A DNA stretch of 64,000 nucleotides. Origin: an uncultured Chitinophaga sp. GTDB lineage: Bacteria > Bacteroidota > Bacteroidia > Chitinophagales > Chitinophagaceae. The DNA is taken from the NCBI RefSeq assembly GCF_946479755.1, contig NZ_CAMLHC010000002.1:248001-312000 (forward strand), written 5' to 3'. Positions within the stretch are counted from its first letter, which is position 1. Each line of letters starts with the position of its first letter. Under the pieces are notes generated by a model. It had not been told where the DNA came from and made no database searches. It saw only the letters and a program-made list of their open reading frames with translations. The position numbers were made by a program, and so were the translations under genes. Of this stretch, positions 1-7,932 are shown in pieces.

Positions 1-193
1 TGTTGCCAATGAATATTACACCGATGAAATTAATTTCGAAGGGGATACCCTGCTGATACCCCATTTCAAAAAATATCCCCCCGAAAACCGCGGCGGAGGC
101 GGCGTTGTAAAAGTACTGCTGAAAGACAGCCTGCAGGTAGCGGAACACAATATTGTTCTCGGATTGAATATTCCGAATTACCCCGGGAGATAG
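1..193 (+). CDS. C-terminal fragment of an unknown protein (5' end outside window)
   Basis: An open frame starts at base 2 and runs 63 codons to a TAG at 191-193, ending in the residues IPNYPGR. It has no stop in this frame from the window edge and its codon use resembles the neighbouring genes, so it is probably the end of a real gene read in the same direction as the next one. The visible part is polar with a run of four glycines near residue 35 and shows no motif I can assign. The next gene starts 142 bases downstream. Function unknown. Confidence 0.6.
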   Translation, partial: VANEYYTDEINFEGDTLLIPHFKKYPPENRGGGGVVKVLLKDSLQVAEHNIVLGLNIPNYPGR

Positions 194-335
194 CTGGCGG
201 ATGGTAACAGGGCCGCAGCCATCATTTTACCCGTTCGGGGCCGGCCCCGTTTTGGCGCCGGGGAATCAACAAACTTCTGCCCGGATTATAATAATTTCAA
301 TCGATTGCGTAATTTATGGGCTATTCCCTTCCGTT

Positions 336-3302
336 ATGAAAAACATAGTTATCCTGTTATTGGCCAATATACTCGCCGGGACGGTAAAAGGTTTGCCTGT
401 CAACCTGCGCAGAGAAGTTCCGGCATCCGTCATGAAGGCCGTTCCATTGCCGCTGCCGCGTGCGCTCGCCGGCCCGGTGTCCCCGCATATCGCGTCCATC
501 GTTGCAGATACGATCAAAGTAGTCACCGGCAATACCCTGGCCTATACGGTGGATACCAAAGCTGGTGAAGGCCTGATCAGCACCGCCACCACCGTAGCGC
601 ACCTGTTGGCCGAGCTGCAGACCAACGTAGCGGTGCAGCACTGCCAGGTGACGACCGCAGACGGCAAACCTAAAGAGACCGGTGTTATCCTCGCAGGCGA
701 CCGCCTTACACTCACTAATCCCAGGGGTAGCACCACCTACTACCTGCTCCCGGAGCAACGTGCGCTCACGGGCAAACTGGAGCTGTTGCGGCCAACGATT
801 ACCGCGCAGGTAAAAAATACCATCACGCTTCACTACACCGCCGGTCAGCGTAGCCCGGACGCTACGGTGACCATGCATTTCCCCGCAGGCATCACGATCA
901 CCCCGGAAAATACCACGGTCAACGTGATCGGCCGCGGCGCCGTACTGCTCAGGGACCTGCCGAAGCAGTCCATTGGCCGCACCGGTGCCCGTTACCCTTA
1001 CACACGTGTGGGCGAAGCCGTTATTGCCAATGCAGCAGACGGCGGCACCACGCTCACCTTGCGTCACCTGGACCTGCGCCCGGCCAATGGTCCCGACCTG
1101 GTGCTGGTGATACCCGATGTTACGCTGAACGACAGGGGAAGATATTTCATCAGCGCTACCTGCACCACTGCGCAGCCGGCGGTGCTGACCAGCTCGGGCC
1201 TGGCCAGGGAAACCGCGGACCTTTGGGTGACCAACACCATCTCGGATTTTAAAAGGGTCATAGTAAAAGATAAACCCTACCATGCATTATCTCACGACTA
1301 TACGCAGACGGAGTTCCGCTGGACGCCTGTCGCTGCTGGTAAGCTGACCATGGAATACTCTACGGATACCGGCAGGCACTGGTCTGCCGCCAAAGCGAGC
1401 ATAGACGCTGCACGGGGCACGGCAGTTATCACCGGTCTGCGCCGCGACAGACTGTATCATTTCCGGTTGCTGGTGAAAGACGGCGTCTATCGGGGTGGTT
1501 CCAACATCGCCAGTGAGTATACCGGTATGCTTGATATCCGGAAATTCGGTGTGCATGGCAATGACACCACCGATCATACCGCCGGTATCAACGAAGCGAT
1601 CCGCTTTATGCACAACATCGGCGGCGGCACCTTATTATTCAGCGAAGGCACTTACAACGTACGCACGGTACACCTGCAAAGCAACGTATACCTCTATATC
1701 GCGCAGCAGGCGGTCATCCGCGCACAGAAGGGCGCCGACGCCCCGGAGACCACCTGGTTCAGCGACCGCGCCTACCGCTCAGGCCTTTCGCCCACAGACC
1801 GTAGTCCTTATGAGGACCCCGAAAACTACCTCACCAAGCAGGACGTTGGGCATCATTATTTTCACAATGCCATGTTCTTCGGAGAACGGATCGATAACAT
1901 CAAAATTATTGGCAACGGACGCATCACCGGCAATGGCCACCTCGTTACCAGTGACAAAGTAATGAACAATCCACCCGATCAACGGGCGGATAAAATGTTT
2001 TCGCTGAAACTATGCACCAACGTGGAAATCGGCGGTCTCCACCGGGACCATGACCTCTGGTATGATTCAGCGAAAGACGTTCCTTATTATGTGGAGAAAG
2101 GTGGTCTGCCTTCGTATGATGACAGTAACATGCTGCAGATAGATCGTGCAGGCCACTTTGTGCTGCTGGCCACAGGCACGGATACACTTTTTGTGCATGA
2201 CACCTACTTTGGTAAAATGAACCAGGCCAACGTAAGGGATATCTATGATTTTATGGGATGTAACCAGGTAACGGTACGGAATATTTATTCCCGCGTCAGT
2301 TCAGATGATATCGTGAAACCGGGTTCTGACTGCTCGCTGGGATTTACCCGTCCGGCGCGGCATTACCGGGTGCGTAACGTGATCGGCGATACTAACTGCA
2401 ACCTTTTCCAGGTAGGCTCCGAAACGGCGGACGATATCATGGACATCTGTGTGGATAACATATATATCCTGGGCGCTAATAAGGCCGGGTTTTCTATTTC
2501 CACCAATGACGGCGGACATGTGAAAGATATTCATCTCAACTGCGGACATACCGGTCCGGTGAACCAACGGTCCCGTATGCTGCGTACCACGGCGCCGTTC
2601 TTTATCTCCATCTCCAACAGGGGCCGCGTGCTGGGGGCTACGGTGGGGCAATACACTTTCACAGAGGAAGGCCGGAAGCGGACGGAGTTACTGGTGCAAA
2701 ACGTGAACATCGGACAGGTGGAAAACATCCTGATCAACAGTATTGATATTGCGGAAGTCTATGCAGGCAGTTCTTTTGGCAATGGTGTCCGCTGGAAGCC
2801 ATTTGACGGATCGCAGCACCGGGCGACTTCCATCGTCGCCGGTTATGCGCTGCCTGCGGCGGCGGTGGAAGGCGGACTGGATTTTACGTTGCCGGATGGC
2901 CGTCATACCGGCTATATCCGCAATGTGGTGTTCAACGATGTGCATATCACGGACAAAGGCGGGCATCCCCCGGCCGATACGGCGCAGCGGCCGCCGGAGC
3001 TGGGCGTGGGGCAGTATAATGTGTCCAATCTGAAAGTGCAGCCTTCGCATGGATTATGGGCCCGTCATGTAGAAGGACTTACGATCTCGGAAAGTTCATT
3101 CAGGTTTGAGCAGCAGGACAGCCGTTACGCTTTGTTCCTCGATGATGTGCAGGGCGCCGCCCTCTCCGGCATTAAAACCGTCAGGGCTGCCGGTGCCAGC
3201 GAATGGCTCCGTTACATCCGGTCTTCCGGCGTTCGTTGGAAGAATATCCTGTTTTACCGGGAAGCGTGGGGCAAATCGCCGGTATCGGCCGGCAGCCGTT
3301 AG
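336..3302 (+). CDS. Secreted parallel beta-helix enzyme, GH28 (polygalacturonase)-like
   Basis: 988 residues. The ATG at 336 is chosen because it begins a signal peptide (MKNIVILLLANILAG); the frame is open back to 201 but that stretch is not protein-like. Residues about 20-320 look like beta-sandwich material, about 326-395 resemble a fibronectin type III module, and from about 400 (DIRKFGVHGND) the pattern is the pectate-lyase/GH28 right-handed beta-helix: GGGTLLFSEGTY, repeated NIxIIGNGxI turns, and an Asp pair (D657-D658 in SSDDIVKPGSD) where GH28 enzymes carry their catalytic aspartates. The GHG and RIK motifs of classical polygalacturonases are not evident, so the substrate cannot be named; a pectic or other acidic plant polysaccharide is an inference. 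It probably acts in the periplasm or outside the cell. It converges tail to tail with the next gene, five bases apart. Confidence 0.75.
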   Translation: MKNIVILLLANILAGTVKGLPVNLRREVPASVMKAVPLPLPRALAGPVSPHIASIVADTIKVVTGNTLAYTVDTKAGEGLISTATTVAHLLAELQTNVAVQHCQVTTADGKPKETGVILAGDRLTLTNPRGSTTYYLLPEQRALTGKLELLRPTITAQVKNTITLHYTAGQRSPDATVTMHFPAGITITPENTTVNVIGRGAVLLRDLPKQSIGRTGARYPYTRVGEAVIANAADGGTTLTLRHLDLRPANGPDLVLVIPDVTLNDRGRYFISATCTTAQPAVLTSSGLARETADLWVTNTISDFKRVIVKDKPYHALSHDYTQTEFRWTPVAAGKLTMEYSTDTGRHWSAAKASIDAARGTAVITGLRRDRLYHFRLLVKDGVYRGGSNIASEYTGMLDIRKFGVHGNDTTDHTAGINEAIRFMHNIGGGTLLFSEGTYNVRTVHLQSNVYLYIAQQAVIRAQKGADAPETTWFSDRAYRSGLSPTDRSPYEDPENYLTKQDVGHHYFHNAMFFGERIDNIKIIGNGRITGNGHLVTSDKVMNNPPDQRADKMFSLKLCTNVEIGGLHRDHDLWYDSAKDVPYYVEKGGLPSYDDSNMLQIDRAGHFVLLATGTDTLFVHDTYFGKMNQANVRDIYDFMGCNQVTVRNIYSRVSSDDIVKPGSDCSLGFTRPARHYRVRNVIGDTNCNLFQVGSETADDIMDICVDNIYILGANKAGFSISTNDGGHVKDIHLNCGHTGPVNQRSRMLRTTAPFFISISNRGRVLGATVGQYTFTEEGRKRTELLVQNVNIGQVENILINSIDIAEVYAGSSFGNGVRWKPFDGSQHRATSIVAGYALPAAAVEGGLDFTLPDGRHTGYIRNVVFNDVHITDKGGHPPADTAQRPPELGVGQYNVSNLKVQPSHGLWARHVEGLTISESSFRFEQQDSRYALFLDDVQGAALSGIKTVRAAGASEWLRYIRSSGVRWKNILFYREAWGKSPVSAGSR

Positions 3303-3307
3303 GATGG

Positions 3308-3691
3308 CTATTGGGCCCGTGTAGCCATGGTAATCGAAAACTCCAGTTTTTGGGCATTGATTTCTTTCAGCGGAATTTCCTTTTCATTATCAAGACCACG
3401 GGTGAAATATACCGTGGCTTTTAGCGTTTGACCCTTGTTCAGCCCATCTTCGAAGAGGGCTACGCCGTACAGCGTTTTGTCTTCTGTGGATTCTGCAGAA
3501 ATACGCAGGACACCGATATTGTACTGGCCGTTGTTCTTCACCGTGATGACACCGTTCTGGTAGGTGTAAGTGATTCCTTTGATGGTGGCCAGGTATGTTT
3601 TGTTGGTGCTTGTCGGGGCCTTGTACGTCTGGCATTTTGCTATGAACGGGGAAAATGCTAAAAACAGCGAAAAAATCAGTAATTTATTCAT
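3308..3691 (-). CDS. Small secreted protein of unknown function
   Basis: 127 residues beginning at the ATG at 3691, which opens a clear signal peptide (MNKLLIFSLFLAFSPFIAKCQ). The mature part is about 105 residues, rich in Thr, Lys and Gly with alternating hydrophobic residues suggesting a compact beta-sandwich (GITYTYQNGVITVKNNG, then KGQTLKATVYFTRG). A Cys sits at the end of the signal region (AKCQ), but the preceding residues do not form a good lipobox, so periplasmic location is as likely as a lipoprotein. No family recognised. It ends five bases from the beta-helix gene and starts 129 bases from the divergent histidine kinase. Confidence 0.65.
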   Translation of the reverse strand: MNKLLIFSLFLAFSPFIAKCQTYKAPTSTNKTYLATIKGITYTYQNGVITVKNNGQYNIGVLRISAESTEDKTLYGVALFEDGLNKGQTLKATVYFTRGLDNEKEIPLKEINAQKLEFSITMATRAQ

Positions 3692-3820
3692 CGAAAGATA
3701 AAAATATATTGCAAAAATACATTTTATCTTTATACGGCGAATTGTGATTAATTTCGTAAAAGTATTAATCAAGGATGTGATGTTTACCGTGGAGAATGTT
3801 CTCAGCAAACCGATATCCCA

Positions 3821-5596
3821 ATGACCTATTTCAGACTATTCCACCCCGTGCTGCTCGCACGGGAGATCATACATACCGGGACTGCCCAGCTGGAAGGAGA
3901 GGAGAAGAAACGAGTCAGTATCATCAACACCCTCAGTCTTGCATCGATTGCACTTTGTTTGATCTTCGGCACCGTTATCTACTATCTTACCGGTAACCTG
4001 GAGATCCTGCTACCCGCTTACGCAGAAGCCCTTTTGTTTGTGGTGGTGCTTATGTTCAACCATTTCCGTTGGCATAATACAGCAGCCATCCTGACTTCTT
4101 TTGTGCATAATCTTTCCATCGTTTACTTCAGCGCCCTGCTGGGCATGGTAACGGAAGTGTACCTGCTTTTCTTTTTTCTTTTAGGCGCTGCGCTGATGAT
4201 ATTTTTTGGCAAGCCGTTGCTGATAAAGTTCAGTATTGCCATTTCGGTGATCTGTTTGGTATTGTGTGAACTGAACTACTACTACCATTTTATTGAGCCA
4301 CTGATGCTCTCGCTTAACGAGCAGTTCCTGATCCGCTGGGTGACGATCCCGGCCATCCTGGTGCTGGACGTGCTCACTTTTGCGTTGTATGTACGGACAC
4401 TGCGCCGTAAAAACGCACAGCTGGAACGGAAGGCCACCGCGCTGGAAATGGCGGACAAAGCCACGCGGCGGCAGGCCATGGAAACCTCCCATGAAATGAG
4501 GAATCCTTTTAACGCGGTGTATGGCATCTCTCAAGATCTGCTGATGCAGGTGCAGAAAAGTGATCTTTATCCGGCTGAACTGAAATCGTCTATAGAACAT
4601 TTGTATTCTGCTTCGCATAATGTGCTGCAGATCCTGAACAACAATCTGGAGCATTTCCGGCAACAGGAAGGCGTGGCGCCGCAGCTGGAGTCTGCCGTAT
4701 TCAACGTACGGGACTGGGCGGGCGAGGCGACGGCCATCTACCAGTATATCGCGAATGTAAGAGATGTCAGTATCGCTTTGGAGATAGATCCGCAGATGCC
4801 GGAGCGGCTGGCAGGCGATAAGATCAAATTAACCCAGATACTCAATAATCTGTTGTTCAACGCTATCAAGTTCACCCATGCCAACAGCACAGTCACTGTG
4901 CAGATAAGGCCTGATGGCAAACAATGGCAGTTGCTGGTAAAAGACAGTGGAGATGGTATTCCGCCGGAGCGCCTGTCCACTATTTTTTCACCGTATGTAT
5001 CAGAACAACATGCTTTCGGTGGGACCGGGCTGGGATTGCCTATTGTGCAGCGTTTCGTGGAACTGATGGGCGGTACTGTCACCGTTGCCAGCAAAACCGG
5101 CGAAGGGTCCGTGTTTACCGTCAACCTGCCGCTGACAGCAGTGGAGGATGCGCCGGCCCCGGCAGCTCCTGCGAATAAGAACATCACACTACAGGCTTTC
5201 CCTGGTGTGAAAGCGCTGGTGGTAGATGATAACCAGATGAGCAATATGATCCTGAGCCGCTTCCTGGAACGGATGGAATGCAGTACTACTGCCGCTTTGG
5301 GTGGGGAAGAGGGACTGGAGAAAGCCATTGCAACACAGCCGGATATTATTTTCCTGGACTCCCACATGCCGGGTATGGACGGTAAAGCCACGCTGGCGGC
5401 GTTACAGGACCATCCTGCAACGCATAACGCCATCGTGATTATTGTTTCCGGCGACGCGGCCGAAGCATCCATTACAGAGATGCTCGCAGCCGGCGCCGAT
5501 GATTTTATGACCAAACCCATTGATCTGAAAAGCCTCAACGAGTTAATGGTCAGATTTGAAGCTCGTCTTACTACAAATTCTCAGCGTAATCCCTGA
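3821..5596 (+). CDS. Membrane hybrid sensor histidine kinase with C-terminal receiver domain
   Basis: 591 residues. About six hydrophobic segments lie between residues 35 and 192, followed by a short coiled linker. The dimerisation/phosphoacceptor region has H224 in SHEMRNPFN. The ATPase domain shows an N-box around N347, a G1 box DSGDGI (375-380) and a G2 box GTGLGL (401-406). A receiver domain fills residues about 463-580, with acidic residues D469-D470, phosphoacceptor D513 (LDSHMPGMDG) and K565. There is no HPt domain and no output domain, so the phosphate must pass to an unlinked partner. The N-terminus has no recognised ligand-binding domain and the signal is unknown. The last 26 bases overlap the 3' end of the convergent terpene synthase gene. 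Confidence 0.9.
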   Translation: MTYFRLFHPVLLAREIIHTGTAQLEGEEKKRVSIINTLSLASIALCLIFGTVIYYLTGNLEILLPAYAEALLFVVVLMFNHFRWHNTAAILTSFVHNLSIVYFSALLGMVTEVYLLFFFLLGAALMIFFGKPLLIKFSIAISVICLVLCELNYYYHFIEPLMLSLNEQFLIRWVTIPAILVLDVLTFALYVRTLRRKNAQLERKATALEMADKATRRQAMETSHEMRNPFNAVYGISQDLLMQVQKSDLYPAELKSSIEHLYSASHNVLQILNNNLEHFRQQEGVAPQLESAVFNVRDWAGEATAIYQYIANVRDVSIALEIDPQMPERLAGDKIKLTQILNNLLFNAIKFTHANSTVTVQIRPDGKQWQLLVKDSGDGIPPERLSTIFSPYVSEQHAFGGTGLGLPIVQRFVELMGGTVTVASKTGEGSVFTVNLPLTAVEDAPAPAAPANKNITLQAFPGVKALVVDDNQMSNMILSRFLERMECSTTAALGGEEGLEKAIATQPDIIFLDSHMPGMDGKATLAALQDHPATHNAIVIIVSGDAAEASITEMLAAGADDFMTKPIDLKSLNELMVRFEARLTTNSQRNP

Positions 5597-6566
5597 CTTG
5601 CAGGTCCTGGTTGGCGATACCGTAACGGCTGGTATCTTTCGTGCTCCAGGAGATATTTCCTTCCATCATATGTTCCAGCATAAGGATATAGCGGTCCAGC
5701 AACGGATAATCCTGTCCGGAGCTGAGTGACAACAGTATTTCGGCGGTATGCAGGAACTGCCTGATTTCATCGTCGTGAACAGCGGCCGCTTCGTGGACAG
5801 CTTTTTCGAGCGACAGCTGTCTTTTGTTTTTGATCATCATGACGAGGTTCAGTTCGTCGCCCTGTTCCAGTTCTTTGGTATAGGAGAACAGGTCGTTGGC
5901 CCAGCAGATGGTCCGGCTGCAAAGCAGGCCGAGGTCTTTGACCAGCGGATCGGCATACCAGGATGCCGGCAGGTGAACGCCTTCCATGATTTCTGCGAGG
6001 TCGAGGAAGAAGTTGGCGCCGCCGATGCCGGGGCGGTGCAGCATATAATCCTCCAGGGAGATACCGCCGGTGGCGGTCACATGTTGCATGCGCCAGCTGT
6101 TGGACATAAAGGCTGCCTGAAGGCTGGTGGTAAACCGCTGTTGCCAGTCGGCCGGCCCTATCTGTACCATCCGCAGCCAGATGTCCTGCATGGCGAGCAG
6201 CAGGGGAGGGTCCTGCTGTGGCTCCGCCTGGTACCTTCCTTTCAGGATACCGATCATTTTGCCGGCGAGGGCTTCGAAGCTGGTACCGGGGTCGTTGAGC
6301 GTGATACGGTCTATCTCATCGTCCCAGAGGAACAGGAGGGTGTTAAAATCCGCTGCAATGGCAAGGCGGAAGAGGTCGGCGTTGGGGAACATGCGGGCAA
6401 CCATCCAGGTGAACTTCTGTTCCTGGTACAGGGGCCACTGGCCGTCGTTGTTGTCCAGTCCGAATTTCCGGACCCAGGCGGCCGTATGGCGGTCCGCTTT
6501 TTCAACCAAAGGATTGAGTTTTCCCGGGAAGGGGCAGTACAGCCCCGGAAGTGTTGTTGTTTCCAT
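5571..6566 (-). CDS. Class I terpene synthase (bacterial sesqui-/diterpene cyclase)
   Basis: 331 residues, the usual length for single-domain bacterial terpene synthases. The aspartate-rich metal motif is D82-D83-x-x-D86 (WDDEID), the NSE triad is N224-x3-S228-x3-E232 (NDLFSYTKE), the pyrophosphate-sensor Arg is R178, 46 residues before the NSE Asn, and the C-terminal RY pair is R314-Y315. These are the full set of residues needed to bind three Mg ions and ionise a prenyl diphosphate. The product (C15 or C20, and which skeleton) cannot be read from the sequence. No prenyltransferase, P450 or other tailoring gene is adjacent, so it would draw on farnesyl or geranylgeranyl diphosphate from core metabolism. 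The 3' end overlaps the hybrid kinase gene by 26 bases on the opposite strand. Confidence 0.9.
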   Translation of the reverse strand: METTTLPGLYCPFPGKLNPLVEKADRHTAAWVRKFGLDNNDGQWPLYQEQKFTWMVARMFPNADLFRLAIAADFNTLLFLWDDEIDRITLNDPGTSFEALAGKMIGILKGRYQAEPQQDPPLLLAMQDIWLRMVQIGPADWQQRFTTSLQAAFMSNSWRMQHVTATGGISLEDYMLHRPGIGGANFFLDLAEIMEGVHLPASWYADPLVKDLGLLCSRTICWANDLFSYTKELEQGDELNLVMMIKNKRQLSLEKAVHEAAAVHDDEIRQFLHTAEILLSLSSGQDYPLLDRYILMLEHMMEGNISWSTKDTSRYGIANQDLQVRDYAENL

Positions 6567-6976
6567 AAAACTGAATATTTAGGTTTTTTAAAAAGCGTAG
6601 GCGGGCGTTCTTTGGGTGCTTTGATCCCCTGTACCAGTAGTAAATAGTCTTCACGGATCAATCTGCTCGGTTGTTGGCTGTCGGATAAGGCCGGGATAGC
6701 TGGCAGGGCAAAACAGGACGCACCTAAAATTAAGACTGTGGCGTTAATTAGCCGCAGCATTTCCGCAGTTTAACAGGGGGAGGGGGATAATACGGGGGTG
6801 GAATGTGCCCGCCGGAGGGGTGGAATGCCGGTGTTTGACTAACGTCGTTTGCCGTTTTTATAATTTTTTCGTTTGGAGATAGTACTTATTTGAAAGGAGG
6901 GCGTTATAGGTTCAGTAATCTGATTGTATTGTTCGTGTTGTTGACTGCAACAGCCATCATTTTATTCATAGTAAAC
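6567..6976. other. Intergenic region between terpene synthase and cas6
   Basis: About 410 bases separate the divergent terpene synthase and cas6 genes. On the minus strand an ATG at 6760 opens a signal-peptide-like stretch (MLRLINATVLILGASC) that stays open into the terpene synthase gene in another frame and is not accepted as a gene. A possible weak promoter for cas6 is TTTG at 6834-6837 and TAATTTTT at 6861-6868, with a long spacer of 23. A frame open from 6890 gives a hydrophobic N-terminal extension to cas6 that I regard as non-coding. No tRNA or repeat array is visible. Confidence 0.4.
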
Positions 6977-7777
6977 ATGCGTTTCAGAATTAAATTAAAA
7001 GCCACACAAGCAGCAGCCGTTATTCCAATTAACTACCCGTACGCCTTATCGGCAGTAATTTCCAGGATATTGCACCAGGCTGATGAAGACTATGCGTCTT
7101 TCCTGCATGACAAGGGTTATGCAAAGCCTGGCTCCCTCAAAGTATTTAAACTGTTTTCTTTTTCAGAGATCCGTACTGCGTTCCGGATAGAAGGGGATCG
7201 TTTCCGTTTTCTTTCTGACGAGGCCATGTTCATGATCTCTTTCCATCTGCCACCCGCTGCGGAAAGTTTTATTCAGGGACTGTTCCAGGGAGAGACCATC
7301 GAAATTGCCGATCGCCGCAGCCAGGCGGCTTTCACGATCACAGAGGTGCTCCCGACACCGACGCCGCTGGAAGACATTCCGGATACAGCCATCACGGAAG
7401 TGATGTTGCAACCGTTTTCACCGCTGGTTTGTGGCACCAAAAATGACAGGGGATACTACGACTTTCTCTCACCCCAGCATCCGGATTTTGTAAAACAACT
7501 GGTGCATACCTGGCGGGAGAAATTTATCACTATGTATGGTGAAGAAGAGGTGGATACCGTATTTGATCCCGTGAGCGTGGAAGTGGTGATGATGGAAAGG
7601 CCACCCAAATCGCGGCTGGTGACCATCAAAGCGGATACGCCGCAGGAAACGAAAATCCGTGGCTATACGAACTTCCGGCTGAAAGTAAAAGGCGTGGGAC
7701 AGGCGCTGAAGTTACTGGCCGATGCCGGCGCCGGCGTATATAACAGCGCAGGAATGGGAAGCTTACATATTTTATAA
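6977..7777 (+). CDS. cas6: CRISPR RNA endoribonuclease Cas6 (isolated)
   Basis: 266 residues starting at the ATG at 6977 (MRFRIKLKAT), the typical Cas6 opening beta-strand; the frame continues upstream to 6890 but adds a hydrophobic stretch foreign to the family. The N-terminal ferredoxin-like half has the LSAVISRIL helix and a conserved KLFSFSEI segment; the C-terminus ends in the Gly-rich loop GVYNSAGMGSLHIL that diagnoses the RAMP fold of Cas6. Cas6 cuts pre-crRNA inside repeats. H52 and several Tyr/Lys residues could contribute to catalysis, but the active site cannot be fixed by eye. No other cas gene and no repeat array lies in the window, so it would have to serve an array elsewhere or be a remnant. 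A terminator follows directly. Confidence 0.85.
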   Translation: MRFRIKLKATQAAAVIPINYPYALSAVISRILHQADEDYASFLHDKGYAKPGSLKVFKLFSFSEIRTAFRIEGDRFRFLSDEAMFMISFHLPPAAESFIQGLFQGETIEIADRRSQAAFTITEVLPTPTPLEDIPDTAITEVMLQPFSPLVCGTKNDRGYYDFLSPQHPDFVKQLVHTWREKFITMYGEEEVDTVFDPVSVEVVMMERPPKSRLVTIKADTPQETKIRGYTNFRLKVKGVGQALKLLADAGAGVYNSAGMGSLHIL

Positions 7778-7856
7778 AGATATTTTTTGCGTGTCCATGG
7801 TTTCAATGGTCGCTTGTTGAGTCGATTTATCTAAAGTAAAGTACCATTGCTAATCG

Positions 7857-7882
7857 TTCACTTCTCTGTTAATGGAAGTGAA
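7857..7882. repeat. Perfect 8-bp inverted repeat downstream of cas6
   Basis: TTCACTTC (7857-7864) and GAAGTGAA (7875-7882) pair perfectly around a 10-base loop. No T-run follows, so it is not a classical terminator on its own. It lies 80 bases past the cas6 stop and 16 bases before the stronger terminator hairpin. It could stabilise the transcript 3' end or be a protein site. Confidence 0.4.
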
Positions 7883-7897
7883 ATAGTGTTTATTGAG

Positions 7898-7932
7898 TCG
7901 TCGATCACCAGAAGGGGGTCGACGATTTTTTT
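7898..7932 (+). terminator. Rho-independent terminator after cas6
   Basis: The stem TCGTCGA (7898-7904) pairs with TCGACGA (7919-7925) around a 14-base loop and is followed directly by seven T residues (7926-7932). The T-run touches the stop codon of the convergent dehydrogenase gene. Confidence 0.7.

Noticed and set aside
201..335. Upstream extension of the beta-helix gene
   Set aside because: The signal peptide begins at 336; the extra residues are not a plausible secretion signal.
6890..6976. Hydrophobic N-terminal extension of Cas6
   Set aside because: Cas6 is cytoplasmic and starts with the ferredoxin-like strand at 6977; a membrane segment would be unprecedented and the upstream codons overlap a possible promoter.
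7778..7930. CRISPR array next to cas6
   Set aside because: Only one GTTTCAAT word and no regularly spaced direct repeats of 25-40 bases are present.
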